Shown piece after piece: positions 1 through 12,800 of a DNA stretch of 64,000 nucleotides. The notes under the pieces are model-generated. The model was given only the letters and a program-made list of their open reading frames with translations. It was not told the origin of the DNA and searched no databases. Numbering within the stretch: position 1 is the stretch's first letter; every line of letters starts with the position of its first letter. A program made the position numbers and the translations under genes. Source of the stretch: Heloderma charlesbogerti (lineage: Eukaryota; Chordata; Lepidosauria; Squamata; Helodermatidae). Location: contig JANEZZ010002199.1 in NCBI GenBank assembly GCA_026122225.1, positions 62,001 to 126,000 of the forward strand, given 5' to 3'.

Positions 1-704
1 ATCAAATCTGAAAAAAAAAACATGGATGAAGCATAGGAGCGGGAGGATAAAGAGAACAAGAGCAGACAACACAAAGGGCCCTGAGATCCCATGACAGAAT
101 CATGGCTTGTTGACTACCAAGGGGGCCTTCACATGGAGCTTTTATCCTGCGACTGAGATGGCTCAATCACGTAAGTTTGCGGGCCCTTTAGAGGACGCCG
201 TGAACCTCCAGGGCATCTCCTGCACTAAATGCCCTTTGCTGCATTTTTAAATAGATCACAGATAATGAGCTATCAAATTACCCCCTTGTGTTTTGCTTGA
301 GTCCCCTCCGTGAAAAGAGGAAAAGCTGCAAGAAGAGGAGCGATATCAATGGAAGATATGGAAGACTCAGATACGGGGAGAAGGAGGGGGAAAGGGGAGG
401 GGGAAAGGAAGCACGTGTAAAGGGAGTCATCGTGATCCTGCATTTAAAATGGAAGCAGAAAGCCCTGTTTTATATGCAGGATTTTAGGCTGGTGTAGAGA
501 TGCTCCAACTGTTGTCTCTCCATATCAAGGAATAGGACCAGCTTAAAAAGAGCAACTTGCCTGGTCAACTGTGGAGAGTAAAATCCTGTCCAGGTGGCCA
601 GGACAGGAATGCTGTGTTCCCTCCTTTGCATGGCACTGTTTTCCTGCAACAGTATTTGCAGCGGCACATATATTATCACTTGCCACCCCAAGCAGCCCAC
701 GTAC
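1..704. other. Intron 21 portion, no exon seen
   Basis: Searched on the minus strand for the next short exon and for the thioester motif. Neither is present. It contains one copy of the 370-bp family A repeat. Confidence 0.7.
135..503 (+). repeat. Family A repeat, copy 1
   Basis: About 370 bp, from gagcttttatcctgcga to ggctggtgtagagatgc. The same order of sequence recurs at 20140-20505 and 41262-41623. The element is noncoding, with a purine-rich middle. Class not recognised. Confidence 0.8.
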
Positions 705-826
705 CTCGACTAAGAGGGATTTGATCATGGTGTCCTTGTGCCCTTTGCTGGGCACCTCCACGATTTCATTCCCGCAGGGCTGAGCCCATGTCAGGGCCTC
801 CGCGCTTGCAGTGAAGTTCACTTCAC
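705..826 (-). CDS. A2M: A2M-like exon 21 (MG7)
   Basis: 122 bp, residues 889-929, the same size as in human. Contains [11 protein letters not shown] (sequon NFT at 892) and [11 protein letters not shown]. Acceptor TTCTAG, donor GTACGT. This is the last coding exon visible. Confidence 0.95.
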
Positions 827-3800
827 CTAGAACAAAAATGGCCACCGCCTCAGCACTTTATCTTTTTTGCACTGAGATCCCACCTTCTGGCCTCATTTTA
901 TCCTTGCATGAAACTCCCTGGGCATTTTTGAAGAGTCAGACGCAGTCCTGCCATGGACCATGACACGCCGCCTTCTGGAGAACATCCGCTCCCTTGTGGG
1001 TTCCTTCGCTCTGGAATCCCCATAAACGTTAGCAAGCTAAGGAAATCCCAGGCAAGGGGGGTTTGCGGGCTGCCATAAATGTCTTGGTGGGCCGCATGCG
1101 GCCCGCAGGCCACACGTTTTGCACCCCTGCCCCAAGGAGAGATACACCGTCCCTGTTCAGATTGCGTTCAGTAGGAAGTGGCATGGGGACGCTGCCAGAG
1201 AGTGGCGGAGGAACAGCACGACCTGATTGCCCCAGAGGCCTAGGTGGCGTGACCTTCCCCTGCCAGCGAGACATTCATGCAGTGGGCCCAGCTCACCCTG
1301 GACGCTGGCTAGGGAGAGGGGCTCAGAGTTCATACTGCTCCTCTGCATTGCTCTCACAGCCCCGCCACAGATGCAAGAATGAAGCAGAGGATGCCTTCAT
1401 TGTAGGCCAGGGCTGTGGAACTTCAGGCATGGGGGCAAATCTGCCCCTCCGGCATTCCCCAGAGGTCCACACCCCCTTCTCCTTTCCCCAGCCACCCGTC
1501 ATTTGCTGGTTTCCCAACTTTTGCACAGTTTTCCCCGTTCTTGCTCCTAATGCTTAGCTATTGGCCGTAAGAGCATTACGGCAAAATGTGCTGCTCCTTT
1601 CGGGTACTTTGAGCCCCACCGCTCTTGCCTTCGGCCATGCCCACCAGAGGAAGGCAGCCCCCAAGGCTCCTCCAAGAGAGACGTTCTGCAGCCCTGTATG
1701 AGGCCGTGGCTCATGTCTAGCCAAGCGAGGGCTGCGGAGTCCAGCGAAGGGGCTGCATTCAACCCCTGAAGCAGAGTTCAGGGGTTTGTTGCCCCTGCTG
1801 GATGGCTAGAGGTAGGGAAGAGGGGCCCGGCGAGCCATGAAACCCCCCCAGGAATTATTCTGCTCGTCACATCTACGACCAACGGGGCCTGAAAGGCGGC
1901 TTTCCCCCCGAGCCAATCCGAGGGTGGCTACAGAGACCGCTGAGCTGGGCTGCCAAAGCCCATCTGTGAGCATGGAAGCGGCTCTCTCATCCTGGCACCC
2001 CGAGAGTGTCCCGAAAGGCCTGAGAGTCCCCTGGCTCAGGCTGAGGTGGACGCAAAGGGCCGGCGGCAGGCGTCCGGGTATTTCTCGCCCTGCCTACGCT
2101 GCAGGAGGCTTCGGCGAGCCCCTCGCTCCCTTCTCCGTCTTCCTCTCGAGTGACGGTGGGGCAGCCTGGGTCTTCCTCCTCGCGAGTCTCCCTGACTCGG
2201 AGATGGTAGTCAGTGTCGCTGCTTACCCAGGGATTTGGGGATCACGTTCCAGGAGACGGTTACCCTTTCGTTCACACACAGGCAATGGGAATCCTCCTCC
2301 TCTGCAGGAGAGGCCTCGAATTCTTCTGACGGAGCCAGAGTTACACGGACCTGTCCGCAGACACAACGGTATGACTGGAGAGGCGGCTCCATAAGGGCGG
2401 GGAGGCAGTGAGGTCTCCAGCTCTTGGAGGCCCCTGGCCCAGAAACCCTCAACGGGCCCCTCCCTCACCAAGTCGACCTTCTCACCACCACTGTCACCAG
2501 CTGCTCTTCCCCCCCCCCTCCTTCTCAGCACTGGCAGCACTTGCTTGCTTAGCAGGCAGGAGCCACTGATCACGCAGGCAGTGACATCTGCCACTGCTCC
2601 TTCCCAGCACCACTGTCGCCTGCACCAGAGGGAGAGGCTGGCGAGCAAGCAGGCCGCAGAGGTGAGGAGGAGGAGCGACTCCGGGGGACTCTGTCAGGGG
2701 GACCCTGCTGGCGTGTGGGCCCTCGACACGTGCCTGATCGTGCCTCCCCTTGACGCTGGCCCCGGGAGGAGGGCAAGGCCGCACTTGAGAGGGGTCCTTG
2801 ACAGGGGTCGAGTCTGGGCCTACAGGCCTGTAGAGTGTGTGAGTACATGAAGGGAGGGAAGAGAGAAGGAAGAGAGAAGGAACGGAGGCCCCTGTACTTC
2901 ACAGAGTATGGACGAAGTGGTGCCACAGGAGTCTTGGTTGTTTGCGTCAACAAGACTCGCTGTCCCTCTGGAACTGAGCAGGGCTGTGTGTACAGGACAC
3001 ACGCGCACACAAGACGGTATGTGGACAGCCTGAGCACACAAAGGAAAACTCCCTACCAAGAAAAACTGGACTCTGCAATCAGGTTAAGTAACAATGCAAA
3101 TCACAAAAGGCGACATACGTTTCTCTGAACTGGGGTATCTTTTTAAATCTGCATTTTTTAAACAGCATGTCTGGATACACTAGTGAAGAAATCAGGCACA
3201 GAATAAGATGTCGTACGGAGGACATCATTTTTAGCATCCCAGTCCCTTCTCAGTATCTGGAACGTCACATGGCTTTTCCCACACTACTGCAAAGCAACAA
3301 GGACTAGGAACTTAAATCTGTGGTCGGTTTGTTTTTTTAAAAAAAACATGGGGGAGGAAAGAAGGAATAAAACTGAGATTCTCCGAAAGCTAAACTTTGC
3401 ACCTGGTACAATGTTCTGCGCTTTTTCTGCACTCCAAAGGGACTGTGGCATTCATGCAAAAAAAGGAAGGCTCCTGACCTAAGGAACTTACACAATCTAT
3501 CATTTGACAATCGGGGAGGGGGGCAACAGAGAGAGGGAGAAACGAGAGCAGTGAGAGTGAACACAAGAACATGAGAAGAGCCGTGCTGGATCAGGCCAAG
3601 GGTCCATCTAGGTCAACATTCCGTTCACCCAGTGGCCAAACAGCTGTCCAGGGGAAAACCAAAAGCAGGACATAAGGGCCACAGCACCCTCCCGCCCAAG
3701 TTCCCTACAGCTGGGTGAGGGGGTTGAGCATGAGCAATTGCTGCTGCATGCAGTTAGGTAGGGCTGCAGATGAAAGGGTTAGCCAAGGCCTTTGTGGGTT

Positions 3801-6800
3801 TGGCACAGGGATTTCAGGAAAGGGGAACAGCTGTAGCACGACATCTGGCTGTTCTGAGAGGGAGCTCTAATGACAAAGGGGAGGAAGGGAGGAAGGGCGA
3901 TGTGGTGTTTGTGGCAACAGGGGTGTGGCCCCAGGAGGGTCCAGGGGTTGGAAATTGGCCCCCGGACCACCCAAAGTTACCCTCCCCTGCTATAAGGGAT
4001 GGTACTGTTGTAAGCCACGTTGCCAGGGCTCCTGCTCCGGAAGGCGGTCTAGAAATGTTTTAACAATTAAAAATCGATAAATAAGTCCAGGAATTTGAAT
4101 CCTGGGCCACTGGAGAGCCTTGACGGAGGAGTCTGAGGGCCAAGGAGGAGAGAGACTGAGAGGCTGCTGCAGCCAGGGAGGGGAAGGGGGCTTCAGGGGT
4201 CGGGAAACGAAGCTACGCAAGAACGGAGCATTCCTCACCCTGAGGCAGCTTTTCAGGTAGTTGAAGACGGAGACCTTCAGTTTGAACGCCTCACCCCGCA
4301 CCACGGAGTAGGGCAACGTGAGCTCGAGGAAGAAGGGCTGGAAGGCCCTGAGGGAGATGGAGGGGGCCAGGCCAAAGCCCACGTCCTCCGACAGGCAGAA
4401 GGCGCCAGCTTTCCACTCTGTGATGGTGTCTGGAATGGTCACAGGGATATCGATCTGCCCTTGGAAGTCTCCCAGGGATGCAGGCGCCTCTCCTTTGGTG
4501 TGGCCAGCCCCCTTTTGGTCAGGGGCACTGCGGGACACAGGAGAAGACAGGGTGAGGAGGAATCCCGCAGTGCCTTTCCACAAGAACCCTGCTATTTGCC
4601 ACTGCGAGGGCAGCTCTAATCATCACCACCACCACCGCGACAGTGACAACAGTTTTAGCATTTGTACAGCACTTTCAAGTGTTGCTCTTTACTTGCATTA
4701 GCAGGTTGTAATTCCTGCAACAACCCTGTAAGGCAGCCTTCCCCAACTTGATGCCCTTCAGATGTGTTGGACTACAACTCCCAGCAACCCCAGTCAGCAG
4801 TAGAGTTGTAGTCCAACACATCCGGAGAGCACCAGGCTGGGGAAAGCTGCTGCAAGATAGGTTAGCATTGCTTATTGCCCCATAATGCAGGTGTGGAGGG
4901 GGGCAGACTGAGGCTGGGGAGGGGGAACAGCTTGCCCAAGAGCCTTGTGAGTTTGGGGCAGAGGTGAGATTCAAGCCGGGGGCTGCCTGAGTGAGTCACA
5001 TCTCAGCCTCCCAGTCGCCGCACTGCACCCGCTGTGGTGATTTGTTATCCTATCCGAAGGAATACAAAGGGAGGAACCAGCTCTCAGAGCTACCAACAGC
5101 AGGAATGTATTAGAGCCCCAAAGAAAGTCTCCACCAGGATTTAGCTGGGAGCCAGTGATGGCGAAGTGGTTAAAATGGTTTTAGGGGTATGAGAATTCTG
5201 TTTGTGCAGAGTGAAAACTCGACAGATTTTCCCGGTTCAGCTTGCAGATTTCATTCCATCCCCCACCCACCCCCAACCCGATGTTATCGACTCACTCCGT
5301 TGAGCCCACATGCAGGTTCCTCTTTTTTTTAATGGCAGCAATTTTCACAAATTTGGAGGGTGGGATCTTGAAATTTGCACAAATAGTTCCATAATTTTTA
5401 ATACATATATTTTTTATTGGCAATCTTGCGCAAGTGCGCACGACCACAAGTCTGCCTGTCCACTATGTAGCCCCACAGAGGCATATTCCCCTCTTGTCAA
5501 TATCCTTGTCAGTTTCATCCTTCACACACTTCCTGCAGCCAGGCAGAGCCCTATTCCATACTTGCCAAAGAACTCGCCAGTTTCATCCTCTACTTGAGCA
5601 CTTGGGGGGGGGGGATGCAAAACGATTCAGCCCGCACCAGGGAAACCGGCTGCTTTTCCCAGCTCCTTGTGCATCCCTGCTGTTATCTCCAATCTGAGGT
5701 TCTGTGGTCAGTTTTGATTGTATCAACTAATATTTTTAGTGCCATCTAGGAAACGGCAGCCTGTCTCTTCAGCGTCTTGACTCCAGATTCATGCAATGAG
5801 ACACAGCCTAACAGAACAGGCTTTTGCTCAGTTTAATGAGCTTCCCAAAGGCTGTAAAAAGAAAGTTGTAGACCATGTCGATGTCAAAGAAAGATCAGGA
5901 AGTTTGGGGTTCAGATCCCTGCTCTGCTATGCAGCTGTCTGGCCTGTTACTGACTGGGTTCACATGATCAGCATTCTTTATTTTGCGGCATGAGCCGGCC
6001 ACCATTTTGAATATTCAAGCCATGGCAGGCGGGCTCCTCGGCTTATTGTGTCATGCAAACCCAGGCAGGGTGGCTTGTTACTGTGGTTAACAAGCCACCC
6101 AGAACCCACGGCCTGTTCTTGGCTTCTGTGGCAGCTTATTAACCACTGGAACAAGCCACCCTACCCGGTTTTGCACAGAACAATAAGCTGTGATGACCAG
6201 CCAGCATGGCTTGAATATTCAAAATGGTGGCCAGCACACACCACAGGCCACTCTGGCTTATTTAAGGCAAACTGCCGGCTTCCAATCATGCAAGCTGGAC
6301 CACAGCCTCTCAGGCTAACCTCCCTCAGTGGGTTGCTGTGGGGGAGGGAGGAGGGGAGGCATATCGTGGAAACACTCTGAGCTCTCTGAAGGAAAAGTGG
6401 GACAAAATTCTAATAAATCAAAACAAGAGCCATATTGGTCAGGTTGCAGGACAGACATAACACAGTTTAATGATCAGTTGTCTGGTTGTTTTTAATTTAT
6501 TGTTGCTTAAAACAAGACGTAAGCCACCTTCAGCTTCGAAAAGACAGGGTGAGGAGCAGGGCCTCACCAGCAGTGGCTCCTTTGTCTTCGTGCAACTCTC
6601 TCAGTTCTGTTTTAACTCTTATAAAGCTGGTACAAACTTTACTCCAGGAGGCATTTGTGGGGGCAAGTTTATTGTTCCATTTTTCTTGTGTTATTTTTTA
6701 TAATTTGAGGTTGGCTTTTGGTTGTTGTTGTTGTTATTGTTATTACTACTACTACTGAAATGCTGGTTTTAGATTTTTGAATTCTGATCTTTTAACCATT

Positions 6801-9800
6801 TGTTCTGATCCACTTTAGAGTGTTTCTTTGGGCCATGCTGTGAGCTGTCCTAAGGGTTCCAAAGAACCGTGTGGAAGGAGAAAAAGCCCAATCAAATCCC
6901 TATATGTGAGAATTAACATGCATTCATTTGCATAAACACACCCATCCACAGCAGACAGGGTCACTGCATGCCACATGGTCTAACATTTCTTTGCCACTGA
7001 CTTTACTCCTCTCTCCATGCATCAAAGCACCACTTACTTCACTACTTCCAATTTCCACAACCACGTCTCGGGGAAGAAGCTCCTGGCAGGTTTCTCTGGT
7101 TTATGTTCAACGATAGGAACAGGAGGCCTGACTTGGGTGTGTGATACAATTTCTGGACTCCCTGGGGCACCTGGGAGGAAGAATACATGATTTATTTCTA
7201 CTAAATTGTATACCCCACCACCTTTCAAGGCAAAATGCCAAGCTTAACACCACTTGATGGCCTATCACAGGGGAGGGAACCTCCATCCTGTGGGCCTAAT
7301 CCAGTCCTCAGAGGGTTGGGTACCCTCTATGGGCCTTGCCCTTTTCCTAAGTCCTGGCCCTGGAGCAGAATACCCATGTTATCTCCAATCTGTGATTGGA
7401 GATAACGAATAGATCCCCAGGCATGCCACTCCCCTCCCCACCCCCAGTTGGGACACAAGCACCACAGAGAGGCACCTGACTTAGCAGGCACTTGCAGGAC
7501 CAGCTCCTGCCAGCACCTTTCAAGACCCTTTCTCTGTGCAGAGAGATACATGCACAGAGAAAGGAACAACGGGATGATGTCATGGGAAGGGGCAGAGTTT
7601 TGGCGGTGGAATAGGCAGGGCTTCCGGATGGGGCCATGTCCCCTTGACGTCATCTGGCTCTACGGCTTTTCCCAGGGGGAGCAATCCAGCCCCTGGACCA
7701 ACAGAGCTTCCCCGCCCCTGGCCTCTTGGACCGCTGGTTCCTGCATGCTTCTCATCCCTGGATGGCCGCTGATGTGCTTCCACTGCCACGTGGGCAGCAT
7801 CTGTGGTGTTGGAGCAGCTCTTTGCCACTCGGGGCCAGAACCGGGGCCACAGATTTCAATCATTGTCCCCAAGATGTGGCCTAATCCTGTTCCTCCTTGC
7901 CATCGGCCCCACTCTTCCTCAGCTCACCATGTCCCCAGAACACATGACCGCTGGGGCCAGCGCCAAGGGTAGGCATGCTCAGCCACCTGCCCAGGGCCCA
8001 CACCCCAGCAGGGCCCACACCCCAGCAGGGCCCACTGGCAAGAGCCCCCTGGACCTGCTGCTCCTCCACTCCATGGCAACCTGCTTCTTCCCCTGCCTCT
8101 CGCTCTGGCCCAGACAACGGTGGTGGTGAGGAGGAGAAGCAGGAGATGCCACCGCCCACTTGCTCTCTGGCTCTCTGCCTCTCAGGCCCTCTTCACACCT
8201 GGCATTTTATCCCACTACAAACCGATCCTTTTTATTCCGGATCCTTTCCGGGATTTAGACTGGCCCTGTACACAGGCATCTCTCATAGGCTGCACAGAAA
8301 AATCAGGACAGAAGGCTGATCATTGGTTCCTGTAACATGACTGATGGCTCTGCCCGTCTCCCCGCTCCTCCGTCTCTCCACTCCTCTGCAGCAGGAGGGA
8401 GGTCGGAAGCCCTTCTCATGACTTTAAAGGTGGAGGGAATCAAAGGAGCGCCTCCCTCCCTGGGATGGGTGCAAAGGAGTGGGGGGGGGAGTCTTGTTTT
8501 CATCTCTTAACTCGCGCTGTACTGTTTCCTCGCAGCCCCAGGAAAGCTACAACTTACTTCTGAGTAGACATAAGATTGTGCTGTAAGTCTGCAACCCCCA
8601 GCGCACTTACTTGGGAGTAAGCCCCACTGAACTTAATGGGATGCTCTGAATCAACAGAGGACGATGATTCTGAGCTTGGTGGGGTGGGGGATCAGATCTG
8701 TCTCCCTTCGTTGCAGAGAGGCATTAACCTCTTCCCCCTCCAATCGGGAAATGTGCTCAAGCATTTACATGGCAGACACGTGGTTTGAATCAAGGAAAGT
8801 CACCTTCCTTGGCCAGACTCCAGTGGAGGCAGGAGTCGCCCTCCAACCGTGCATCCTCCCCTCCTTGCAAGGAAGGGAGAGAGCACAGTTGGCGAGCAAT
8901 TCCTGCCCTCGCGCCTGTCAAATCTGCTCGGTCTCCTTCCGTGCCAGGAATCCTCCCACCTGTTCTTCCCTCCTTGCCAAGAGGATCCCCGCTCAGGATC
9001 TCCCAGGCGCGACACGCCCTGCAGCCCATCCTCAATGCCTTTGTCATTCTGATCGTGCCCCCAACCACTGAAAACAAATGCCTACAGCTAACCAGACACA
9101 GCGGCTTCTTCCTCCATTGGAGAATTTCAAGGGGAGGTCATGATGCTCCGGTTCCATGGGCTGGAAAAAATACCGCATTTTTTGCATTCCAGAAAAAAAC
9201 GGACAGGCTGGGGGAAATGGCGGGAGATGCCCTGGAGGTTCACAACGTCATCTAAAGGGCCCGCAAACGTCCGTGACTGAGCCATCTCAATAGCAGGATA
9301 AAAGCTCTGTGTGAAAAAGCCCTCAAGCAAGCAAGTGGCAGCAACGGTGAGAAAGAGGATGAGCAGCAAGAGCATCCCAAAGTGATAAATGCAATCAAAA
9401 ATTCACTTTGAATTTTCCTTTAGGCAAAAATACTGGTGATATTTAACATAAAGGGCTCAAATGCAGGCAGATATGCAGCAGTTATAGTTGCCTGGAAAGC
9501 CCTCCCATCAAGGACCTGATTATTATTATTAATTTTAATGAATGCTCCCTTTTAGAGCTACTTACTCAGGGGAGGATTGGGTAGCACAGCAAAGTCATGA
9601 GAGAGGCAGAGGGGGTTTCATGGATCATTTGCCTTGCGTTTCCAGAGCCCATGTCCCGTAGTTTCAACCCCAGAATAAAGATGGAATTAATGCTAAATTC
9701 AGGAGACCACCATCATCCACCTGGTTCCAGTTCTTACCCAAATCCATGGCTGCCATAGGTGGACTTTCTAAGCAAATTTCAGGCTTGTGTATCTTGGTGC

Positions 9801-12800
9801 TAGTAAAAGTTTTCAAGCCAAAGTCCTGAAAAATGAACAAGCAAGCCAGTGTGAAACATCTTATGAAGCACGGATAGGAAAGCTTATGTGCAGGTTGGCA
9901 GTGTAGATCAGGGGCGGGCAAACACTTTGGGCCGGGAGCACATTTGGCAATCTGAGAAACTGTCTTGGGCACCACCACAAAATGGCTGCCATGGGAGGCG
10001 TGGCAAAGGACAAGTAACCTGCCCCAAAGACTGAGTACAAGGCAGAAGTGGGGTCTGAGCCTCAAGGCACTGAACACCTCCTTTGAACCCACAATTTTCA
10101 GCACCCACAGAAAACTATTGCACAGCAGTCCAGGTCAGAAAAGGTGCTAATTGAAAGAAAAGTAAGTGGGAGGGGAAGGGCACCTTGGCGGGCACCAGGA
10201 GAGGTATCTGGGGGCTCATTGGTGCCCATGGGCACTCCGTTGCCTGCCCCTACTGCAGATGGCAGGTTGCCAAACAGATCCGGAGGCCACAGACAGAGGC
10301 AGGGGTGGTGCCCATTATCAGGGTCACCAAAATGTGGTATGCCTGTACCCTGGTCAAGATTAAAAATCTGCATGCTCCCATCACCCTTTCAATTTCTGGA
10401 TGGAAAATAATCCTTACAGTGGGCTGGGGCCAGAGATAAGATGAGAACGCAGCAGGGTACAGGAGGGGTCTTTTTTTCTCCCTCCTCCTCCAGCCGAGCC
10501 ATCGCTTCCCCTCCTGCCCCACTCTCCTCCTACATTTTTGTAACGGAGGCTCCCCCTGTTCTTTCCTCTCTCACACGGTTCCGACAGGCATCGCCCCTTC
10601 TGGCTTTAAACATGCCCACATTCTTCCCCAAATTCTTAGAACAGCAGCGGCAGCGGCCTTGTTTGGATCCCACCTTCCTCCAGCCAATGGCCCTCTCTGC
10701 TTCCTTCCATCACCAAATGGCCTGAGCAGCTGGACTCCTCTCCATGCCTCCATCCTCTTTCTTCCCTCATCCACCCTTTCCGGTCTGGCTCATGGCCCAA
10801 ACTTCCCCCCTAGAATTTCTAAGGCTCCTCTCTGTGCTGTGAGAACTCTCTCCTGTTCTCCGTTGCCTTGACCTTGCTCCAGCCTTTGATAATGCTGACT
10901 CCTCGACTCATCTGAGCTCTCCTTATTTTCTGGGGTTCAGTGGTCCTTTCCTTTCCTGGTTTTGCTGCTGTCTCACAATTCCTTCTCCTAAAGCAGGGGC
11001 TCAGAACCCCAGTCTGTGCCCCCTTCCCCTGGGCCCACCTCCTCCCCCCGACTTCCGTGCATTTCCCCCTATTCCAAAAGGCTGAAATCCTTCTCCGCTG
11101 GCTCAGCTCCAGCAGCAGGAGTTTTAAGCTCAAATTGGCTGGTATTGGGGGCGTTCTGGCCCCAGCTCCTTTCCCCTGCCCCATTTTGTGTTCAGCCCCA
11201 CCCACCACTGGAACGAAGCTGTGGACAGCTTCTCCAAAATTGAAATGGGCTTCAGCACCCCTCTTCTAAAGTTGCTACCTCTCTGATTCTCTCCCCTCGG
11301 TTGACTTTCTGAACTTGGTACTTAGCACCCTCCTTTGTGTATTTTATCCTCCCCTCCTCTGGCCAATTTTCTCTCCCTCTTATGGTTTGCTGCATCATCA
11401 TCATCATATTACTATGTATTATCATCATAATTTCTTGGTTGCCTTTCTCTTAAAAAAAAAAAACCAAAGGCAACTGACAACAGAATTATTAAAACATACA
11501 AAATATAAAATAGGTAAAAATAATTTCCATTAAAAACACCCAACATAATAAAACAACTAAAGCATCAGTATGGGCCATAATCAAAACAAGGAATGCATAA
11601 AAACCCATCATATGCCTCCAAATGCCTGGAAGCAGAGGAAAGTTTTGACCTGGTGCTGAAAAGATCACCATGTTGGCACCGGGTGAGCTTCACTGGGGAG
11701 AGAGTTCCGCAGTCGAGGGGCCACCACTGAGAAGGCCCTGGTCCCTTGTTGCTGCCCTCCAAACCTCCCTCCGAGGAGTCTCTCTGAGGAGGGTCTCAGA
11801 TGCTGATCGCAGTTCATACAGGGAGAGGCGCTCCATCAGGTATTGAAGTCCCAAACCATAACAGGCTTTATAGCTCATAACCAGCACCTTGAACTGGGCT
11901 CGTAAACATATCGGCCGCCAGTGCCAGCAGGCCAGAATTGGTGTTGGCCGATGCTATCCCAGTTCCATCTCCTCTCCTCAACGACCTTTCCAATGGCTGT
12001 ACAGCTATCTCTGCTTGGAAGCTGGATCACTCTCTCAAACTCCATTGGGCAATTTTCCCTGGGAGACGTCACTTTCTCCAGAAAGGACCAATCCCCCTTC
12101 CAGAGAGACAGGGCAAGCAGTGGTGGTGGTTGCATAGCAATGATGGGCAGAGGGTCAGCAATGGGCCTCCCGGAGCACAGGGCCTTGGCAGCTCCCCAAG
12201 GATACTGACCGTGGCTTTCACAGGGGCAGAGGAGGCTGCCGTATGCTGAGCCAGCCCCCGGGTCCATCTAGCCCAGTATTGTTGACACCGACTGGCAGCA
12301 ACGGCTCTCCAGGACTTCAGGCAGGACTTTTTCCAGTCTGACCTGGAGATGCCGGGGATCGAACCCAGGGCCTTCAGCATGCAAAGCACGTGCTCTACCC
12401 CTGAGCTACGGCCTCTTCATCTCCCTGTTCCAAACATCCCGGGGTCAAGCTACCTGCCCTGCAGGAGAACTTTGATTTGATGTCCCCAAAGGTATTTTCA
12501 TTCATCAATTTCACTAAATGCATAATTTTTGGAATTCTTTTGACCAAATGCAAATTTTACTGAATGCAGTGACGCCTCTTATTGGGAGTCTGAGCCTCCG
12601 CTGGCACAGGATCTCTACAGCGCAGGTCCTCCCTCCACACACACGCGCCTCCGCCTGGCGTGATGATGGGCATTTCCCTCGCGAAAAATGCAGAGACCTT
12701 TGGTGCTCACCTGGAGGATTCGATACACGTCGCCCTCGCCATAAGAGAAAGGCTCCGGGCGGTATCGGATGCCATCCAGGATTATCTTCTTTCCAGGTAC

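Larger units (their letters stand above)
2351..4238. other. Intron 19
   Basis: Holds a family B MITE (about 2410-2790), purine-rich sequence at 2850-2900, a CR1-type 3' fragment (3566-3730) and a short LINE-like tail ending in 'aataaataa' repeats (3990-4085). No coding sequence seen. Confidence 0.6.
4528..7037. other. Intron 18
   Basis: Contains two foldback elements (4731-4852 and 5997-6232) and a GTT/ACT microsatellite (6720-6757). Elsewhere no repeat or gene I recognise. Confidence 0.6.
7171..9737. other. Intron 17 (inside the bait region)
   Basis: Contains family C-like sequence around 7262-7760, a family B copy (7945-8190), a MITE-like 'ttgggagtaagccccactgaa' repeat (8535-8650) and a family A fragment (9222-9312). 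No exon seen. Confidence 0.5.
9826..12710. other. Intron 16
   Basis: 9905-10130 carries a 'caaaatggctgcc' repeat related to 26640-26760 and 56170-56390. 10130-11440 is pyrimidine-rich with nothing I can name. 11450-12060 is a LINE 3' region and 12234-12425 a tRNA-derived SINE. Confidence 0.5.

Noticed and set aside
1..704. Possible thioester exon or exon 22 of the A2M-like gene
   Set aside because: No GCGEQ-type motif or matching short exon in any minus-strand frame. The gene simply leaves the window.
8664..9255. Overlapping 135- and 156-residue ORFs on the plus strand
   Set aside because: No family resemblance, no splice pattern, and GC-rich composition gives long ORFs by chance.
12370..12420. 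tRNA-Ala gene on the minus strand
   Set aside because: A and B boxes are present but the acceptor stem does not pair and a SINE body follows.
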